A DNA stretch of 64,000 bases from Streptomyces polyasparticus (GTDB lineage: Bacteria; Actinomycetota; Actinomycetes; Streptomycetales; Streptomycetaceae). Of the stretch, positions 43,804-54,096 are shown in pieces (position 1 is the first letter of the stretch; each line of letters begins with the position of its first letter). Under the pieces are notes generated by a model that had not been told where the DNA came from, ran no database searches, and saw nothing but the letters and a program-made list of their open reading frames with translations. The stretch is taken from the NCBI RefSeq assembly GCF_014493765.1, contig NZ_JACTVJ010000012.1:186001-250000 (forward strand). Direction: 5' to 3'. The position numbers and the translations under genes are program-made.

Positions 43804-44829
43804 TCAGCGGTTCACGGTCAGCGGCACGGTGTCGACGACGACCGCACGGCCGTCCTTGGGTGAGATGTAGTACGCGGTCAGCAGGCCCTTGCCGGACCGT
43901 GCCGCCTTGTACGGAACGGTCACGTCGAAGGTGCCGCGCGTGCCGCTGCCGGAGGTCGCGGTGACCATGACGCCGGCTGCGCGCCGCCCCGACACGTCCG
44001 TGATCTTGAGTCGGAACGTCGCCTCGAAGGTGTTGGCGCTCCCCCACACCCTGACCGGGCTGCGCACGCTGTCGCCGGTCATCGGCGACTCGACGAGGAC
44101 GGCGGGCGAAAGGTCCTCGAAGTCGGCCCGGGTGACCGGGGAGTTGAGGACGATGCCCTCGCCGCCGAAGGTCTTCACGGGCTTGCCGTCCAGTTCGAAC
44201 TGCACCTTCTGGATGCCCGGGAACCGGGTGGCGGTGAAGACGACCTGCGCGAGCCTGGCCCGCATGGACAGACTGCCGCCGCCGTCGTCGTAGCGCCCGG
44301 ACAGGTCGACGGTGGCGATGTGGTTGCGGACCACGATGGAGTGCAGGGCCGTTCCCGTCGGGATGGCCGTGGTGCGGCCGTTGCCGCGCTCGTAGGCGTT
44401 CGGTCCGGCGAGCAGCGCGCGCAGGGCGCCGGCCGCGGTCGCCGGTGCGGTCACCTGGCGTGGTGCGGGCGACATCTGCTCACCGTGCAGGAAGTACACG
44501 CCTGTCCGCATCCGGTGTCCGCCGCCCGGACCCATCGGGCCGGAGGGAGTGGTCGACGGGTTCCCGGTCACGGGTGCTCCGGGAGGGCAGGTGAAGGTGG
44601 GGCCGGAGCCGGGGCTCTGCGACCCCTGGCCACCGGTGGTCCCGCCCGTTGCGCCCGTACTCGGCTGTCCCGTACGGGAGTTGCCACTCGATGCGGCCGG
44701 ACCGGACGTGGCTGATTCGTTCCCGCACGCGCTCAGCGCGAGGGGTGCGACGAGAACGGCGGCGAGCGCCACCGTACGGGCTGCGCGGAGCCGGACCCTG
44801 CGGGATGTCGTGCGGACCTGGGTGTTCAT
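43804..44829 (-). CDS. Lipoprotein with GerMN and Gmad2 domains
   Basis: The 341-residue protein has a lipoprotein signal with lipobox LSAC (lipidated C35) and then a Gly/Ser/Thr-rich linker (about 40-105). A GerMN-like domain (AGALRALLAGPNAYERG..., VDLSG) is followed by a Gmad2 Ig-like domain (VLVESPMTGDSVRSPVRVWG). It should be anchored on the outer face of the membrane. Such proteins occur in spore-germination loci, but their role in Streptomyces is unclear. Confidence 0.85.
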   Translation of the reverse strand: MNTQVRTTSRRVRLRAARTVALAAVLVAPLALSACGNESATSGPAASSGNSRTGQPSTGATGGTTGGQGSQSPGSGPTFTCPPGAPVTGNPSTTPSGPMGPGGGHRMRTGVYFLHGEQMSPAPRQVTAPATAAGALRALLAGPNAYERGNGRTTAIPTGTALHSIVVRNHIATVDLSGRYDDGGGSLSMRARLAQVVFTATRFPGIQKVQFELDGKPVKTFGGEGIVLNSPVTRADFEDLSPAVLVESPMTGDSVRSPVRVWGSANTFEATFRLKITDVSGRRAAGVMVTATSGSGTRGTFDVTVPYKAARSGKGLLTAYYISPKDGRAVVVDTVPLTVNR

Positions 44830-44883
44830 GGCGGCCTCCTCCTCCCACACCACCAGCACACACCCGCGGGCCGCGCCGCCCAA

Positions 44884-44920
44884 GTGCCGTACGGACCAGA
44901 TCACTTGGACCGTACGGCAC
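44884..44920. terminator. 37-bp near-perfect palindrome
   Basis: Arms at 44884-44898 and 44906-44920 match at 14 of 15 positions around a 7-nt centre. It lies 26 bp after the stop of the upstream minus-strand gene and 55 bp before the lipoprotein start. It could be a terminator or a large operator containing GTGCCGTACGG half-sites. Confidence 0.6.
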
Positions 44921-44925
44921 CTGTG

Positions 44926-44940
44926 GGGACCAGTGGTCCC
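44926..44940. promoter_or_regulatory. Palindrome GGGACC-AGT-GGTCCC
   Basis: A perfect 6-3-6 palindrome next to the larger one. It resembles the core of DevR-type boxes (GGGACT..AGTCCC) but its spacing differs from the island box, and it may simply add to the terminator structure. Confidence 0.35.
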
Positions 44941-44945
44941 GGGGG

Positions 44946-45317
44946 TCAGCTCGCCCCGATCGCGACGAGCACCACGACGTCGAGCACCACACCCATGGAC
45001 AGCCAGGGGTGGAACCAGAGCACCTTCAGGGTCAGACCCACGAGCGCGGCGGAGACGGCGAGGTCCGCAAGGGCCGCGGAGTGTGCGGCGACGGCCGCGG
45101 CCGAGAACACGTACAGGACGGCGGCCGCCGCGGCGAGGCCCGCACCCGCCCGGCGGACGGCCCGCGGCTGGGGCAGCCGCGCTGCCGCGAACACCCAGGA
45201 GCGCCGCGGATCGAAGGGCGCGGGACGGCCCGCCGCACCGCCGGCGGGCGCCAGCCACACCGGCAGATGCACCAGGCCGTGCGCGATCAGGAAGGCGGCG
45301 ATCAGCGCCGTGGCCAT
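44946..45317 (-). CDS. Small multi-pass membrane protein of unknown function
   Basis: The 123-residue protein has about four hydrophobic helices (first ALIAAFLIAHGLVHLPVWLA). Its start overlaps the stop of the DUF4389 gene as TGATG, so the two are coupled. I recognise no family. It belongs to the minus-strand membrane-protein cluster of the island. Confidence 0.7.
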   Translation of the reverse strand: MATALIAAFLIAHGLVHLPVWLAPAGGAAGRPAPFDPRRSWVFAAARLPQPRAVRRAGAGLAAAAAVLYVFSAAAVAAHSAALADLAVSAALVGLTLKVLWFHPWLSMGVVLDVVVLVAIGAS

Positions 45318-45994
45318 CACACGGACTCCCGTTCCTCGCCGCCCTGGTCGAGGCGGAACGGCGGATAGACGTCCGTGAGCAGCGCCGCATACGCGGCGAC
45401 GCGCAGCGCCCAGCGGTTCAGACCGGTCACCAGGTCGAAGAGGCCGCGCGGGTAGCGCCCGGTGAACAGGAGGGAGACTCCGGCGAAGAACACCAGGAGG
45501 CCGATGAGTCCGCCGCCGGCCCACGGCACCTTGATCCCGCCCAGCAGGAAGCCCACGACGAGATAGTGCGGCACGGCGAGCAGCCACCACTTGACCAGGA
45601 CGAGGCCACGCGACAGGTGCTCCGGGTAGACCACGTCCCAGCGGGCCGGGTAGTCCGGCACGTCGGCAAGAGTGAAGGGCGGGTAGCGGTCGGTGCCGAG
45701 CGCTCCGTACGCGTAGTACGAGACCCGCCAGCTCCAGCGCAGGACTCCGACGTTGAAGTCGAAGAGCGGCCGGGGGTAGCGCCCCGTGAACAGGATGGCG
45801 AAGAACGCGATCACGCTCACACCGACGAAGGCCACCCACAAGAAGGCCAGGACGACCACATGGGGCAGCGCGAGGAGCCACTTGACCAGCCACAGCCAGC
45901 GGGACAGCGGCGGGTCGAGCGTGGCCTCGAGCAGAGTGGGGCCGGGCGGAGCGACGGCAGCCCCCGGTCCGTGAAAGGAGTTCTTGCTGGACAT
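45317..45994 (-). CDS. DUF4389 membrane protein
   Basis: The 225-residue protein consists of two similar halves, each with a pair of transmembrane helices followed by [12 protein letters not shown]- or [12 protein letters not shown]-type motifs and a YPPF segment. This is the DUF4389 pattern. Function is unknown. It is placed between two small membrane protein genes in one probable transcript starting near 46.2 kb. Confidence 0.88.
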   Translation of the reverse strand: MSSKNSFHGPGAAVAPPGPTLLEATLDPPLSRWLWLVKWLLALPHVVVLAFLWVAFVGVSVIAFFAILFTGRYPRPLFDFNVGVLRWSWRVSYYAYGALGTDRYPPFTLADVPDYPARWDVVYPEHLSRGLVLVKWWLLAVPHYLVVGFLLGGIKVPWAGGGLIGLLVFFAGVSLLFTGRYPRGLFDLVTGLNRWALRVAAYAALLTDVYPPFRLDQGGEERESV

Positions 45995-46026
45995 GGAACG
46001 CGTCCTAACTCGACGGCGGGACGGTT

Positions 46027-46173
46027 TCAGTGGCGGAAGCGCTCACGGTCCACGGGCGTCATCAGACCGATCAGCGCGGCGATGATCAGGGCCCAGCCCA
46101 CGACGTGCCCTCCCGTGCCGAAGACGAGCACGGCGCCGAGTACGGCGGCTGCGACGAGAATGAGTGCGGTCAT
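46027..46173 (-). CDS. 48-residue hydrophobic protein
   Basis: A short gene supported by GGAGG eight bases before its ATG at 46173. It has two hydrophobic stretches ([16 protein letters not shown] and [12 protein letters not shown]) and a charged end. It is the first gene of the minus-strand membrane cluster and is divergent from a universal stress protein gene across a region with two island boxes. Confidence 0.65.
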   Translation of the reverse strand: MTALILVAAAVLGAVLVFGTGGHVVGWALIIAALIGLMTPVDRERFRH

Positions 46174-46276
46174 GGCCACGGCCCTCCAGGGGCGGCGGGG
46201 TGCACCGAATACACCCTCTGTGGTCAGGCTGCCGGTGGTGCGTCTCCCTGGCACCCGTCCGAACGTCCCCGGCCAC

Positions 46277-46313
46277 TCCCCCGGTCGGCCCTTGTTCAGG
46301 CCCGCTCGGCCCC
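46277..46313. promoter_or_regulatory. Tandem island box between membrane cluster and universal stress protein
   Basis: AGGCCCG-CT-CGGCCCC at 46298-46313 (12 of 14) has a weaker copy, TCCCCCG-GT-CGGCCCT, exactly 21 bp upstream at 46277. The strong copy ends 57 bp before the Usp start. Confidence 0.5.
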
Positions 46314-46369
46314 TGGGCTCGCAATGCCCCGGGGAAGGACGCTGGAGGCAGGAAGAGGGGGTGGGGACC

Positions 46370-47260
46370 ATGCTCCTGCCGATCGTCGCGGGGATGGACG
46401 GCTCGCCGGAGAGCCTGGCCGCGGCCGACTGGGCCGCACGCGAAGCCCTGCACCGCGGGCTGCCGCTGCGTCTTGTGCACGCGTGGGAAGTGACCCCACC
46501 AGCGGACGATGAGCAGCCCGCACTGCCCGAACTCCACGTTCCCCAGTACTGGGCCAGGCGCGTGCTGCGCACCGGTCTCGACCGTCTCACCGAGCGGTAT
46601 CCGCAGGTCCGCATCACTGCCGAGCAGGTACCCAGGCCCCCGGTTCCCGCACTCATCGGCGCGGCGCAGTCGGCAGAGATGCTGGTCCTGGGCAACCAGG
46701 GCCTCGGCCCGGTCTCCGCGGCGTTCGCCGGATCGGTGGCGGGGGCGGTGGTGGGTCAGGTGCGGCAGCCGGTGGTGCTCGTACGCGCGGGCTGGACGCC
46801 TGCGGAGGAGCAACTGCCCACAACCGACGGCGACTTGGCCGCACGACGGCCAGTAGTGCTCGCTCTCGATGTCCGCCACGACTGCACGGAGCTGCTCGGC
46901 TTCGCCTTCGAGTCCGCCCGCGAACGGTCGGCCCCGCTGACGATCCTGTACGCCTGGCACCTCACCGAAGGTCCGGGCGCCGGGCGCAGCCGGCGGCTCG
47001 ACCTCGCTCAGCTGGAGGCCGACTGGACGCTGGCGGCGGTGGTCGAGCCGTACCGCGAGAAGTATCCGACGGTGGAGGTTCGGACCGAGGCGGTGCACGA
47101 CCGCCCCGCGCATGCCCTGGGCCAGGCCTCGCAGGAGGCAGCCCTGTTGATCGTGGGCCGCCGGCTGCGGCATCCGCGGGTCGGCAGCCATCTCGTACGG
47201 GTCGCGCACTGGGCGATCCATCATGTGCACTGCCCGGTCGCCGTGGTGGCGCATGAATGA
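46370..47260 (+). CDS. Universal stress protein, two UspA domains
   Basis: The 296-residue tandem UspA protein has a good nucleotide loop in domain 1 (GNQGLGPVSAAFAGSVAG) and a second domain from about residue 160 ending in the RVAHWAIHHVHCPVAVVAHE pattern shared with the other Usps of the island. It is the fourth Usp gene here. ATG 46370 is used; an in-frame GTG at 46361 is an alternative. Confidence 0.9.
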   Translation: MLLPIVAGMDGSPESLAAADWAAREALHRGLPLRLVHAWEVTPPADDEQPALPELHVPQYWARRVLRTGLDRLTERYPQVRITAEQVPRPPVPALIGAAQSAEMLVLGNQGLGPVSAAFAGSVAGAVVGQVRQPVVLVRAGWTPAEEQLPTTDGDLAARRPVVLALDVRHDCTELLGFAFESARERSAPLTILYAWHLTEGPGAGRSRRLDLAQLEADWTLAAVVEPYREKYPTVEVRTEAVHDRPAHALGQASQEAALLIVGRRLRHPRVGSHLVRVAHWAIHHVHCPVAVVAHE

Positions 47261-47280
47261 GGGAGACGGAGGGGGCGCGG

Positions 47281-47308
47281 AGGGCCATCGCCGGTCGGCG
47301 GTGGCCCT
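47281..47308. terminator. Bidirectional terminator at the end of the hydrogenase operon
   Basis: AGGGCCATCGCC at 47281-47292 pairs with GGCGGTGGCCCT at 47297-47308 (11 of 12, one wobble) around the loop GGTC, between the convergent Usp and hypE genes. Confidence 0.7.
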
Positions 47309-47356
47309 TCGTGTGTCTGCGACGAGATCGGCTCGGCAGGCGAGGTCTCGCCCGGC

Positions 47357-48391
47357 TCAGCAGATCCGCGGCAGCTGCTCCCCCAACGGCATGTCCACCA
47401 CGCGCCGCGCGCCCACCAAGGTGCGCAGCACGACCCGCCCCGCGGGCCCCGCGGTGACCTCGCCGATCCGAACGGCCCCGGCGCCTTCGGGCAGCGACCG
47501 CAGGGCCGCCAGGGCGCGGCCGGCGGCTTCGGCCGTGACGAACGCGACCAGGCAGCCCTCGTTGGCGACGATCAGCGGGTCGAGGCCGAGCAGATCGCAG
47601 GCCGAGGCGACGGCGGGTGGCACCGGCAGCGAGCGCTCCTCGATCTCCACGGTGACGGCCGAGGCCTGGGCGATCTCGTTGAGCGTGGCGGCCACGCCGC
47701 CGCGGGTGGGATCGCGCAGGACGTGCAGGTCGCCCCCGCAAGGGGCGAGGGCCTTGACGAGCCGGTGCAGGGGGCGGCTGTCGGAGGCGAGGTCGGTGGC
47801 GAAGCCGAGGCCCTCGCGGGTGGAAAGGACCGCCGTGCCGTGCAGTCCGATCGGCCCGGACAGGAGCACCGCGTCGCCCGCGCGCGCCCGCGTCGCCGAG
47901 GGGTCGAGCCCGGGGATCCTGCGGCCGATGCCGGTGGTGTTGAGGAACAGCTTGTCGCAGGCGCCCCGCCCGACGACCTTGGTGTCCCCGGTGATCACCG
48001 GCACCTCCGCGTCACGGGCGGCCTTCCCCGCCGACACGAGGACGGACCGCAGCTCGGCAAGCGGCAGTCCCTCCTCCGCAATCACCGCGAGCGACAGGGC
48101 GAGCGGCATCGCGCCGCGCATGGCGAGGTCGTTCACGGTCCCGTGGACGGCGAGCGAGCCGATGTCACCGCCGGGGAAGACCAGCGGGCTGACGACGAAC
48201 GAGTCGGTGGAGAGCACCAGTTCGTCCTGTCCGGGCAGCAGGGCCGCGTCTTCCAGGGCGGCGCCGGGTACACCGCCGAGCGCGGGCAGGACGAGCGCGT
48301 CGAACAGCTCGGCGGTCAGCCTGCCGCCGGCGCCGTGCCCGAGCAGCAGGCACTCGTGCTCGGCGTACGGGAGGGGGCATTCGGGGGTCAT
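47357..48391 (-). CDS. hypE: Hydrogenase maturation protein HypE
   Basis: The 344-residue protein is of the PurM/AIRS type ([14 protein letters not shown] at the start, [12 protein letters not shown] in the middle) and ends in PRIC, the C-terminal cysteine that receives a carbamoyl group from HypF and dehydrates it to thiocyanate for the Fe-CN ligands. Its start overlaps the hypD stop by 4 bp. It is the last gene of the hydrogenase operon. Confidence 0.96.
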   Translation of the reverse strand: MTPECPLPYAEHECLLLGHGAGGRLTAELFDALVLPALGGVPGAALEDAALLPGQDELVLSTDSFVVSPLVFPGGDIGSLAVHGTVNDLAMRGAMPLALSLAVIAEEGLPLAELRSVLVSAGKAARDAEVPVITGDTKVVGRGACDKLFLNTTGIGRRIPGLDPSATRARAGDAVLLSGPIGLHGTAVLSTREGLGFATDLASDSRPLHRLVKALAPCGGDLHVLRDPTRGGVAATLNEIAQASAVTVEIEERSLPVPPAVASACDLLGLDPLIVANEGCLVAFVTAEAAGRALAALRSLPEGAGAVRIGEVTAGPAGRVVLRTLVGARRVVDMPLGEQLPRIC

Positions 48392-49518
48392 GTCGGCTCC
48401 TGGGACAGGGAATCTGCCGGGGTGTGCGGGTCGCGGGTCCGCCCCGCCGAGTGGAAGGCGGCGCAGGTCCCCTCGGTGGACACCATCGGCGCTCCGAGCG
48501 GGGTGCGCGGCGTGCAGCGGGTGCCGTAGGCGGGGCAGTCCGTGGGGAGCGCGGCGCCGGTCAGGACGGCGCCCGCGATGCATGCCGGATCCTCGACCGA
48601 GGTGAGCTCCAGGACGCCGAACCGGCGGGCCGCGTCGAACTCCGCGTATTGCGGCGTGAGTTCGAGCCCGCTCGCGGGCAGTGTGCCGATGCCCCGCCAG
48701 GCCCGGTCGCCGACCCGGAAGGCCTCCCGCACCGCCGACTGCGCCTGGGCGTTGCCTTCCCGGCGCACGGCGCGCGCGTACTGGTTCTCCACCTCGTACC
48801 GGCCGTTCTCCAGCTGCCGTACGGCCATGAGGATGCCTTCGAGCAGATCGAGCGGCTCGAAGCCGGTCACGACGACCGGCACCCGGTAGCGCGCGGCGAT
48901 CGGCTCGTACTCGCGCCAGCCCATGACGGCGCACACATGTCCGGCCGCGAGAAACGCCTGGACCTCGCAGTCCGGATCGTCAAGAAGCGCGGTCATCGCC
49001 GGCGGTACGAGGACATGGCTGACCAGAAGGGAGAAGTTCGTCAGTCCGAGGCGGGCCGCGTGCAGCACGGCCATGGCGTTCGCCGGGGCCGTGGTCTCGA
49101 ACCCGACCGCCAGGAAGACCACTTCACGGTCGGGCGCGGCCTGCGCGATCCGTACGGCGTCCATCGGCGTGTACACCACGCGGACGTCCGCGCCCCGCGC
49201 CCGCAGCGACAGCAGATCGGTCTCGCTGCCGGGCACCCGCAACATGTCGCCGAAGCTGGTGAGGATCACGCCGGGCCTGGCCGCGATCGCCATGGCGCGG
49301 TCGAGGGTCTCCAGCGGGGTGACGCAGACCGGGCAGCCGGGGCCGTGGATCATCCGGATGCCGGCGGGGAGGAGTTCGTCGATGCCCTGGCGGACCAGGG
49401 TGTGGGTCTGTCCGCCGCACACCTCCATGATCCGCCAGGGCCGGGTGGCGACGCTGCTCAGTTCGTGGAGGAGGCGTCGGGCGAGCGCGGGATCGCGGTA
49501 CTCGTCGAGGTACTTCAT
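48388..49518 (-). CDS. hypD: Hydrogenase maturation protein HypD
   Basis: The 376-residue scaffold protein has the conserved cysteine motifs [11 protein letters not shown] and [12 protein letters not shown], the VGFETTAP segment, and the C-terminal cysteines of its [4Fe-4S] cluster ([11 protein letters not shown]). With HypC and HypE it assembles the Fe(CN)2CO unit. It overlaps both the large-subunit gene and hypE by 4 bp. Confidence 0.96.
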   Translation of the reverse strand: MKYLDEYRDPALARRLLHELSSVATRPWRIMEVCGGQTHTLVRQGIDELLPAGIRMIHGPGCPVCVTPLETLDRAMAIAARPGVILTSFGDMLRVPGSETDLLSLRARGADVRVVYTPMDAVRIAQAAPDREVVFLAVGFETTAPANAMAVLHAARLGLTNFSLLVSHVLVPPAMTALLDDPDCEVQAFLAAGHVCAVMGWREYEPIAARYRVPVVVTGFEPLDLLEGILMAVRQLENGRYEVENQYARAVRREGNAQAQSAVREAFRVGDRAWRGIGTLPASGLELTPQYAEFDAARRFGVLELTSVEDPACIAGAVLTGAALPTDCPAYGTRCTPRTPLGAPMVSTEGTCAAFHSAGRTRDPHTPADSLSQEPT

Positions 49519-50915
49519 CGCGGTGCCTGCCCGGGGGTGGCCGAAGAGTCGGCGCCTGGGTCGACAGGGACCGCAGGGGTTGCGGCACCCCGGTCGACCG
49601 TGAGGTCCAGGAAGTGCGTGGAGCAGGAGATGCACGGGTCGTGGTTGCGGATGGCCCGCTCGGCGAGCACCCTCAACTCCTCGTCGCCCACGTCCCCTTG
49701 GGCCAGTGCCCGCTCGGCGATCCGCCGCAGGTCCTCCTCGATCGCGCCCTGGTTCTGCGCGGTCGGCGGGACGAGCCGGGCGTCGGCGACCAGCCCGGCG
49801 GAGTCGAGCAGATAGCGGTGGTAGAGCAGCCCGCGCGGCGCCTCGGTCGCGCCGTGGCCGGTCCCCGCGACCGGGGGCACCTCGACGTAAGGGTGCTCGG
49901 GCGGCTCGTAGTTCGCGGTGATCCGCAGGGCCTCGTCGATCGCGTAGACGATCTCGACGGCCCGCACGAGGATCGACCGGAACGGGTTGCGGCACACAGC
50001 CCCCGCGCACGGATCGCCGAGCCCCGCCTCTCGTGCCGCCTGCACCGCCGTACGGGAGAGCCAGCGGCCGCTGATCGCGAACCGCGCGAGCGAGCCGGTG
50101 AGATGGCGGCGTCCGTCGAGGCGGGCGTGCAGCGCGGTGGAGTGCGGCACCTGCTCCTCGCGCACCCTCGACAGGAAGTCGTACACGGGGAAGGTCTCGA
50201 TGCGGCCGTCGGGTCGCAGTACGGCCGGTGTCCCGCGCTCGATCGCATACGTACCCGGGGCGGCAAGGGCCAGGAAGTCGGCGTCCACCTCCGCGTCCGG
50301 GAAGTCGAAGCCGGCGACCCAGCGCACCGTCTGCCATGCGTCGTCGGCGGCGCGCCGCAACTGCTCGGCGAGTGGCGCGAGTTCGGCCCGGGTGGGCGCG
50401 CGGTGGAATCCGCCGAGGCGTACGTTCACGGGGTGGATGGCCCGGCCGCCGATCAGTTCCATGACGGCGTTGCCGGACTGTTTGAGCCGCAGCCCGCGCT
50501 CGACCTCGGCGCGGTGGGTGCGGGCGAGGTCGATGGCGCTGTCGCGGCCGAGGAAGTCGGGAGCGTGCAGCAGATAGATGTGCAGGGCCTGGCTCTCGAT
50601 CCACTCGCCGCAGTACAGGAGCCTGCGCAGTTCCTGCACCTGGGGGTGCACGGTGATCCCGCATGCGTCCTCGATGGCCGCGCACGCGCTCATCTGGTAG
50701 GCGACCGGGCAGATCCCGCAGACGCGGGCGGTGATGTCGGGCGGCTCGGTGTGGGCGCGGCCGCGCAGGAAGGCCTCGAAGAACCGCGGCGGTTCGTAGA
50801 TCTGCAACTGTGCGCGGGTGACCCGGCGTCCGCGCACCTTCAGGTGCAGTGCGCCTTCTCCTTCGACGCGGGAGAGCGAGCCGACGTGCAGTACGCGCGA
50901 TCCTCGGTGCGTCAT
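49515..50915 (-). CDS. [NiFe] hydrogenase large (alpha) subunit, group 3b type
   Basis: The 466-residue precursor has both nickel-binding motifs: RVCGICP (C66, C69) and DPCISCSTH (C428, C431). After His434 there is a 32-residue C-terminal extension ([10 protein letters not shown]...), which the endopeptidase should remove after cofactor insertion. Together with the beta and gamma subunits upstream, this points to a cytoplasmic NAD(P)-linked bidirectional enzyme (group 3b, sulfhydrogenase-like), by analogy with the mycobacterial Hyh enzyme that is induced in hypoxia. Confidence 0.94.
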   Translation of the reverse strand: MTHRGSRVLHVGSLSRVEGEGALHLKVRGRRVTRAQLQIYEPPRFFEAFLRGRAHTEPPDITARVCGICPVAYQMSACAAIEDACGITVHPQVQELRRLLYCGEWIESQALHIYLLHAPDFLGRDSAIDLARTHRAEVERGLRLKQSGNAVMELIGGRAIHPVNVRLGGFHRAPTRAELAPLAEQLRRAADDAWQTVRWVAGFDFPDAEVDADFLALAAPGTYAIERGTPAVLRPDGRIETFPVYDFLSRVREEQVPHSTALHARLDGRRHLTGSLARFAISGRWLSRTAVQAAREAGLGDPCAGAVCRNPFRSILVRAVEIVYAIDEALRITANYEPPEHPYVEVPPVAGTGHGATEAPRGLLYHRYLLDSAGLVADARLVPPTAQNQGAIEEDLRRIAERALAQGDVGDEELRVLAERAIRNHDPCISCSTHFLDLTVDRGAATPAVPVDPGADSSATPGQAPR

Positions 50916-51697
50916 GAGCGCGGCTCCTCGTCGAAGGCTGCCTCGTCGAAAGCGGCCGCGTTGAACGTCCGCAGGAAACGCTCCACCGCCGCCTCGTCCA
51001 TGCCGTCGCGCCGCAGCAGCGGGATCAGGGCCGGCAGGTTCGCCGACCGGCCCGGTCCGAAGCAGCCGTAGCAACCCCTGCCGTACGCGGGGCAGATGGC
51101 CCCGCAGCCCGCGTGCGTGACCGGGCCGAGGCAAGGCGTGCCGTGCGCGACGGTGACGCAGACCGTGCGGCGCCGCTTGCAGTCGAAGCAGACGCTGTGG
51201 TCGGGGATGTCCGGCTTGCGGCCGGCGAGATAGGCGGTGATGACCTCAAGGAGCTGTCCGCGGTCGATGGGGCAGCCGCGCAGCTCGAAGTCGACGTCCA
51301 CATGGGCGGATACGGGTGTGGAGGTGGCGAGGGTGTCGATGTAGTCGGGGCGGGCGTAGACGGTGCGGCGGAACTCGTCGACGTCGGCGAAGTTGCGCAG
51401 CGCCTGGATGCCGCCCGCGGTGGCGCAGGCGCCGATGGTCACCAGATGGCGGGATTCGGCGCGGATCCTCCGTATGCGCAGGGCGTCGTCGGCGGTGGTG
51501 ACCGACCCTTCGACGAGGGTCAGGTCGTACGGTCCGGGCCGCACCACGCTGGACGCCTCCAGGAAGTGGGCGATCTCCACCTGTCCGGCGAGCGCCAGGA
51601 GTTCGTCCTCGCAGTTGAGCAGGGTGAGCTGGCAGCCGTCGCAGGAGGCGAGCTTGACGACGGCGAGCTTCGGGAGCGCGCGCTGCGGGGTGTTCAT
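50912..51697 (-). CDS. [NiFe] hydrogenase small (delta) subunit, group 3b type
   Basis: The 261-residue subunit lacks a signal peptide and a C-terminal anchor, so the enzyme is cytoplasmic. The proximal-cluster motif CDGCQ (C19, C22), IGACATAGG and [12 protein letters not shown] are present, and further cysteines ([26 protein letters not shown]) supply additional Fe-S clusters. It overlaps the large-subunit gene by 4 bp and follows the gamma subunit by 1 bp. Confidence 0.94.
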   Translation of the reverse strand: MNTPQRALPKLAVVKLASCDGCQLTLLNCEDELLALAGQVEIAHFLEASSVVRPGPYDLTLVEGSVTTADDALRIRRIRAESRHLVTIGACATAGGIQALRNFADVDEFRRTVYARPDYIDTLATSTPVSAHVDVDFELRGCPIDRGQLLEVITAYLAGRKPDIPDHSVCFDCKRRRTVCVTVAHGTPCLGPVTHAGCGAICPAYGRGCYGCFGPGRSANLPALIPLLRRDGMDEAAVERFLRTFNAAAFDEAAFDEEPRS

Positions 51698-51698
51698 G

Positions 51699-52505
51699 TC
51701 ATAACTCCCTTACTGCCATGAGCGGTTCGGCCTGATCCCACCCCACGACCGCTCCGTCGCGGCACAGCAGCAGCGGTCCCAGCTGGCAGTGCCCGCAGTG
51801 CCCGGTGGCGCAGCGCATGTTGCGCTCCAGGGAGACCCGGACACGAGCTGCCGGAACTCCGCGGTGGACGAGCTCGCGGGCGGTGGCGCCGATCATGGGT
51901 TCGGGTCCGCAGAGGTACGCGGTGGTCCCGGCCGGATCGAAACGGGCCCGGTCGATGAGCCGGGTCACCAGGCCCTCCTCGCCCGTCCAGCCGCGGTCGG
52001 GCCGGTCCACGGTGACGCCGGTGTACGCCGTGGGCCACAGCAGGCTCTCGGTCTTGAAGATCAGGTCGTCCGGAGTGCGTGCGCCGATGAGGACGCTGAT
52101 CCGCCCGTACGCCTTCCGGTCGGCCAGCGCCGCATGGATCAGTGGCCGCAGCGGCGCGAGTCCGATGCCGCCCGCGACGACGAGGACGTCCTGGCCGAGT
52201 GCCTGACCGAGGTCCCAGCCGGTGCCGTACGGGCCGCGCAGTCCGAGGATGCTGCCGGGCCGCGCCGCGCACAGGCCCTGCGATACGGCGCCGACGCGGC
52301 GGACGGTGTGGGCGAGGTGACCGCCGGGGAGCAGGGCGCTGACGGAGACCGGGATCTCGCCGCGGCCGAAGGCGTAGACCATGGCGAACTGGCCCGGCGC
52401 GAAGGGCCCGAGCGCCTCGCCGGCAGGTTCGATCCGCAGGGTCACCGTGTCCGGGGTCTCGTCCCTGCGGCCGATCACGCGGTACGGCACGGGGAGTTCA
52501 CTCAT
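51699..52505 (-). CDS. Hydrogenase gamma subunit (FAD/NAD(P)-binding, [2Fe-2S])
   Basis: The 268-residue protein is a ferredoxin-reductase-like flavoprotein. It has an FAD-binding barrel ([22 protein letters not shown]), a nucleotide-binding domain ([15 protein letters not shown]) and a C-terminal [2Fe-2S] site of dihydroorotate-dehydrogenase-B type (CATGHCGHC... C). It passes electrons between the hydrogenase module and NAD(P)H. It overlaps the beta subunit by 8 bp. Confidence 0.93.
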   Translation of the reverse strand: MSELPVPYRVIGRRDETPDTVTLRIEPAGEALGPFAPGQFAMVYAFGRGEIPVSVSALLPGGHLAHTVRRVGAVSQGLCAARPGSILGLRGPYGTGWDLGQALGQDVLVVAGGIGLAPLRPLIHAALADRKAYGRISVLIGARTPDDLIFKTESLLWPTAYTGVTVDRPDRGWTGEEGLVTRLIDRARFDPAGTTAYLCGPEPMIGATARELVHRGVPAARVRVSLERNMRCATGHCGHCQLGPLLLCRDGAVVGWDQAEPLMAVREL

Positions 52506-53700
52506 CGTCCGCGCCCTCCCGCTCCGCAGCCAGTGCGGCGACCTCCTGCGTGAGGTCGATGCCGACCGGGCACCAGGTGACGCAGCGGCCGCAGCCGACG
52601 CAGCCGCTGGAGCCGAACTGGTCGTGCCAGGTGGAGAGTTTGTGCGTGAGCCACTGGCGGTGGCGGCTGCGGGCCGAGGTCCGCACCGCTCCCCCGTGGA
52701 CGTACGAGAAGTCCAGATCGAAGCAGGAGTCCCAGCGCTGCCACCGTTCGGCGTGGTCGCCGGTGAGGTCGGTGACCTCCTCGGTGGTGGTGCAGAAGCA
52801 GGTGGGGCAGACCATGGTGCAGTTGCCGCAGGTCAGGCAGCGGGAGGCGAGGTCGTCCCAGCGCTCGGACTCCGGGCTCGCGCCGAGCAGCGTCCTGAGG
52901 TCCACCGGCGGCATCGCGCGGCCCATGCGGTCCCGGGCCAGCGACACGCCGCCTCGGGCGCGGGCCTCGGTGTCCATGTCCGCCACCTCGTGCGGCACCG
53001 CGGCGAGCAGCCGCGCCCCTTCCTCGCTGCCCACCCGTACGAAGAAGCGGTGGCCGAGATCGCTGATGACCTCGGTCAGAGCGAGGTCGAAACCGGCGTC
53101 GGCGGCGGGTCCGCCCTGCATCGAGACGCAGAAGCAGGTGGCACCGGGCTCGGTGCATTCGGCGGCTATCAGGAGCGCCCCCCTCCGGCGCTCCTGATAG
53201 CCGTCGTCGGCGAAGCGGCCGCCGGCGAGGACCCTGTCCTGGATCGCGATGGCCCGCAGATCGCAGGGGCGTACGCCGAGGAAGGCGTACGACGGCTGCT
53301 CGCCGCGCTCGTCGCGCACGGTGAGTGCGCCGTCCGGGCCGCGTTCCGCGCTCCACAGCTTCTCGCGCTGCGGGTGCAGGAACGTCTTCCAGGACTGCGG
53401 GCCCGAGCTGTGCGCGAAGCCCGCGCCGTCCGTGCGCCGCACCAAGCGGTAGTGCCCGGCGTCGAGTTCGGTGCCCCAGCCCCAGGGCAGTGCGTCGGCG
53501 GAGTCGAGCTCGGCCAGGGTGACCGCACCGTCGCGGACGGTCGGGCCGATGACCGTGCGGCCGTCCGCCGTGAGGGTCTTGATGAGGGCGTCGAGGCCGG
53601 CGCGGTCGATGACGGCGGTGGCCTCGGTCCGGGCGGTGGCCTCGGTCCGGGCGGTGGCCTTGCCGCGACTGGTGCCCTCGCCGTGCTTGGTGACGGCCAT
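52498..53700 (-). CDS. Hydrogenase beta subunit (4Fe-4S ferredoxin type)
   Basis: The 400-residue protein resembles sulfhydrogenase beta subunits. It has two [4Fe-4S] motifs: [16 protein letters not shown] (about residue 280) and [12 protein letters not shown] (about 362). The first 30 residues contain a duplicated TARTEA peptide, from an 18-bp direct repeat near 53630-53665, which suggests that the natural start may lie further in. It is the first gene of the structural operon, and its promoter region carries the only perfect island box. Confidence 0.93.
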   Translation of the reverse strand: MAVTKHGEGTSRGKATARTEATARTEATAVIDRAGLDALIKTLTADGRTVIGPTVRDGAVTLAELDSADALPWGWGTELDAGHYRLVRRTDGAGFAHSSGPQSWKTFLHPQREKLWSAERGPDGALTVRDERGEQPSYAFLGVRPCDLRAIAIQDRVLAGGRFADDGYQERRRGALLIAAECTEPGATCFCVSMQGGPAADAGFDLALTEVISDLGHRFFVRVGSEEGARLLAAVPHEVADMDTEARARGGVSLARDRMGRAMPPVDLRTLLGASPESERWDDLASRCLTCGNCTMVCPTCFCTTTEEVTDLTGDHAERWQRWDSCFDLDFSYVHGGAVRTSARSRHRQWLTHKLSTWHDQFGSSGCVGCGRCVTWCPVGIDLTQEVAALAAEREGADDE

Positions 53701-53740
53701 GGCGCCTCCCTCTGCCGGAGTTCGGTCACCTTCACGATCC

Positions 53741-53778
53741 GGGGCCGGGGCGGCGCGCAGGAGGGGCCGAACGGCCCC
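53741..53778. promoter_or_regulatory. Perfect island box at the hydrogenase structural operon
   Basis: GGGGCCG-AA-CGGCCCC at 53763-53778 matches 14 of 14 positions. A second GGGGCCG half-site begins 22 bp away at 53741 with a weak other half. The pair is 41-78 bp upstream of the beta-subunit start and within the gap after hypC. Confidence 0.6.
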
Positions 53779-53791
53779 GTTCGAGGGCGGT

Positions 53792-54094
53792 TCAGCTCTC
53801 CTCGGAGTGTTGCTCGGCGCTTTGCGGCGCCGCGGCAGCCGGCAGGACTTCGCCCAGTTCGCCCTCGACCGCCCCGGCCATGGCGCGCAGGACCTCGAGG
53901 GTCCGTTCGGCCTCGGCCTCGTCGACGGTGGTGATGGCGAACCCGACGTGCACGATCACATACGTGCCGACCTCCGCCTCGGGCGTGTACGCGAGGCAGA
54001 CCTCGCGCCGTATGCCTCCGAAGTCCACGGTTGCCATGCGCAGTTGGCCCTCGTCGTGCACCTCCTGTACGCGCCCCGGTATGCCCAGACACAT
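53792..54094 (-). CDS. hypC: Hydrogenase maturation protein HypC
   Basis: The 100-residue chaperone begins MCLGIPG, the invariant HypC N-terminus in which the cysteine binds the iron centre, and contains GGIRREVCLAYTPEAEVGTYVIVHVGFA. It carries a longer acidic/Ala-rich C-terminal tail than most HypC proteins. It starts 2 bp after hypF. Confidence 0.96.
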   Translation of the reverse strand: MCLGIPGRVQEVHDEGQLRMATVDFGGIRREVCLAYTPEAEVGTYVIVHVGFAITTVDEAEAERTLEVLRAMAGAVEGELGEVLPAAAAPQSAEQHSEES

Positions 54095-54096
54095 CG

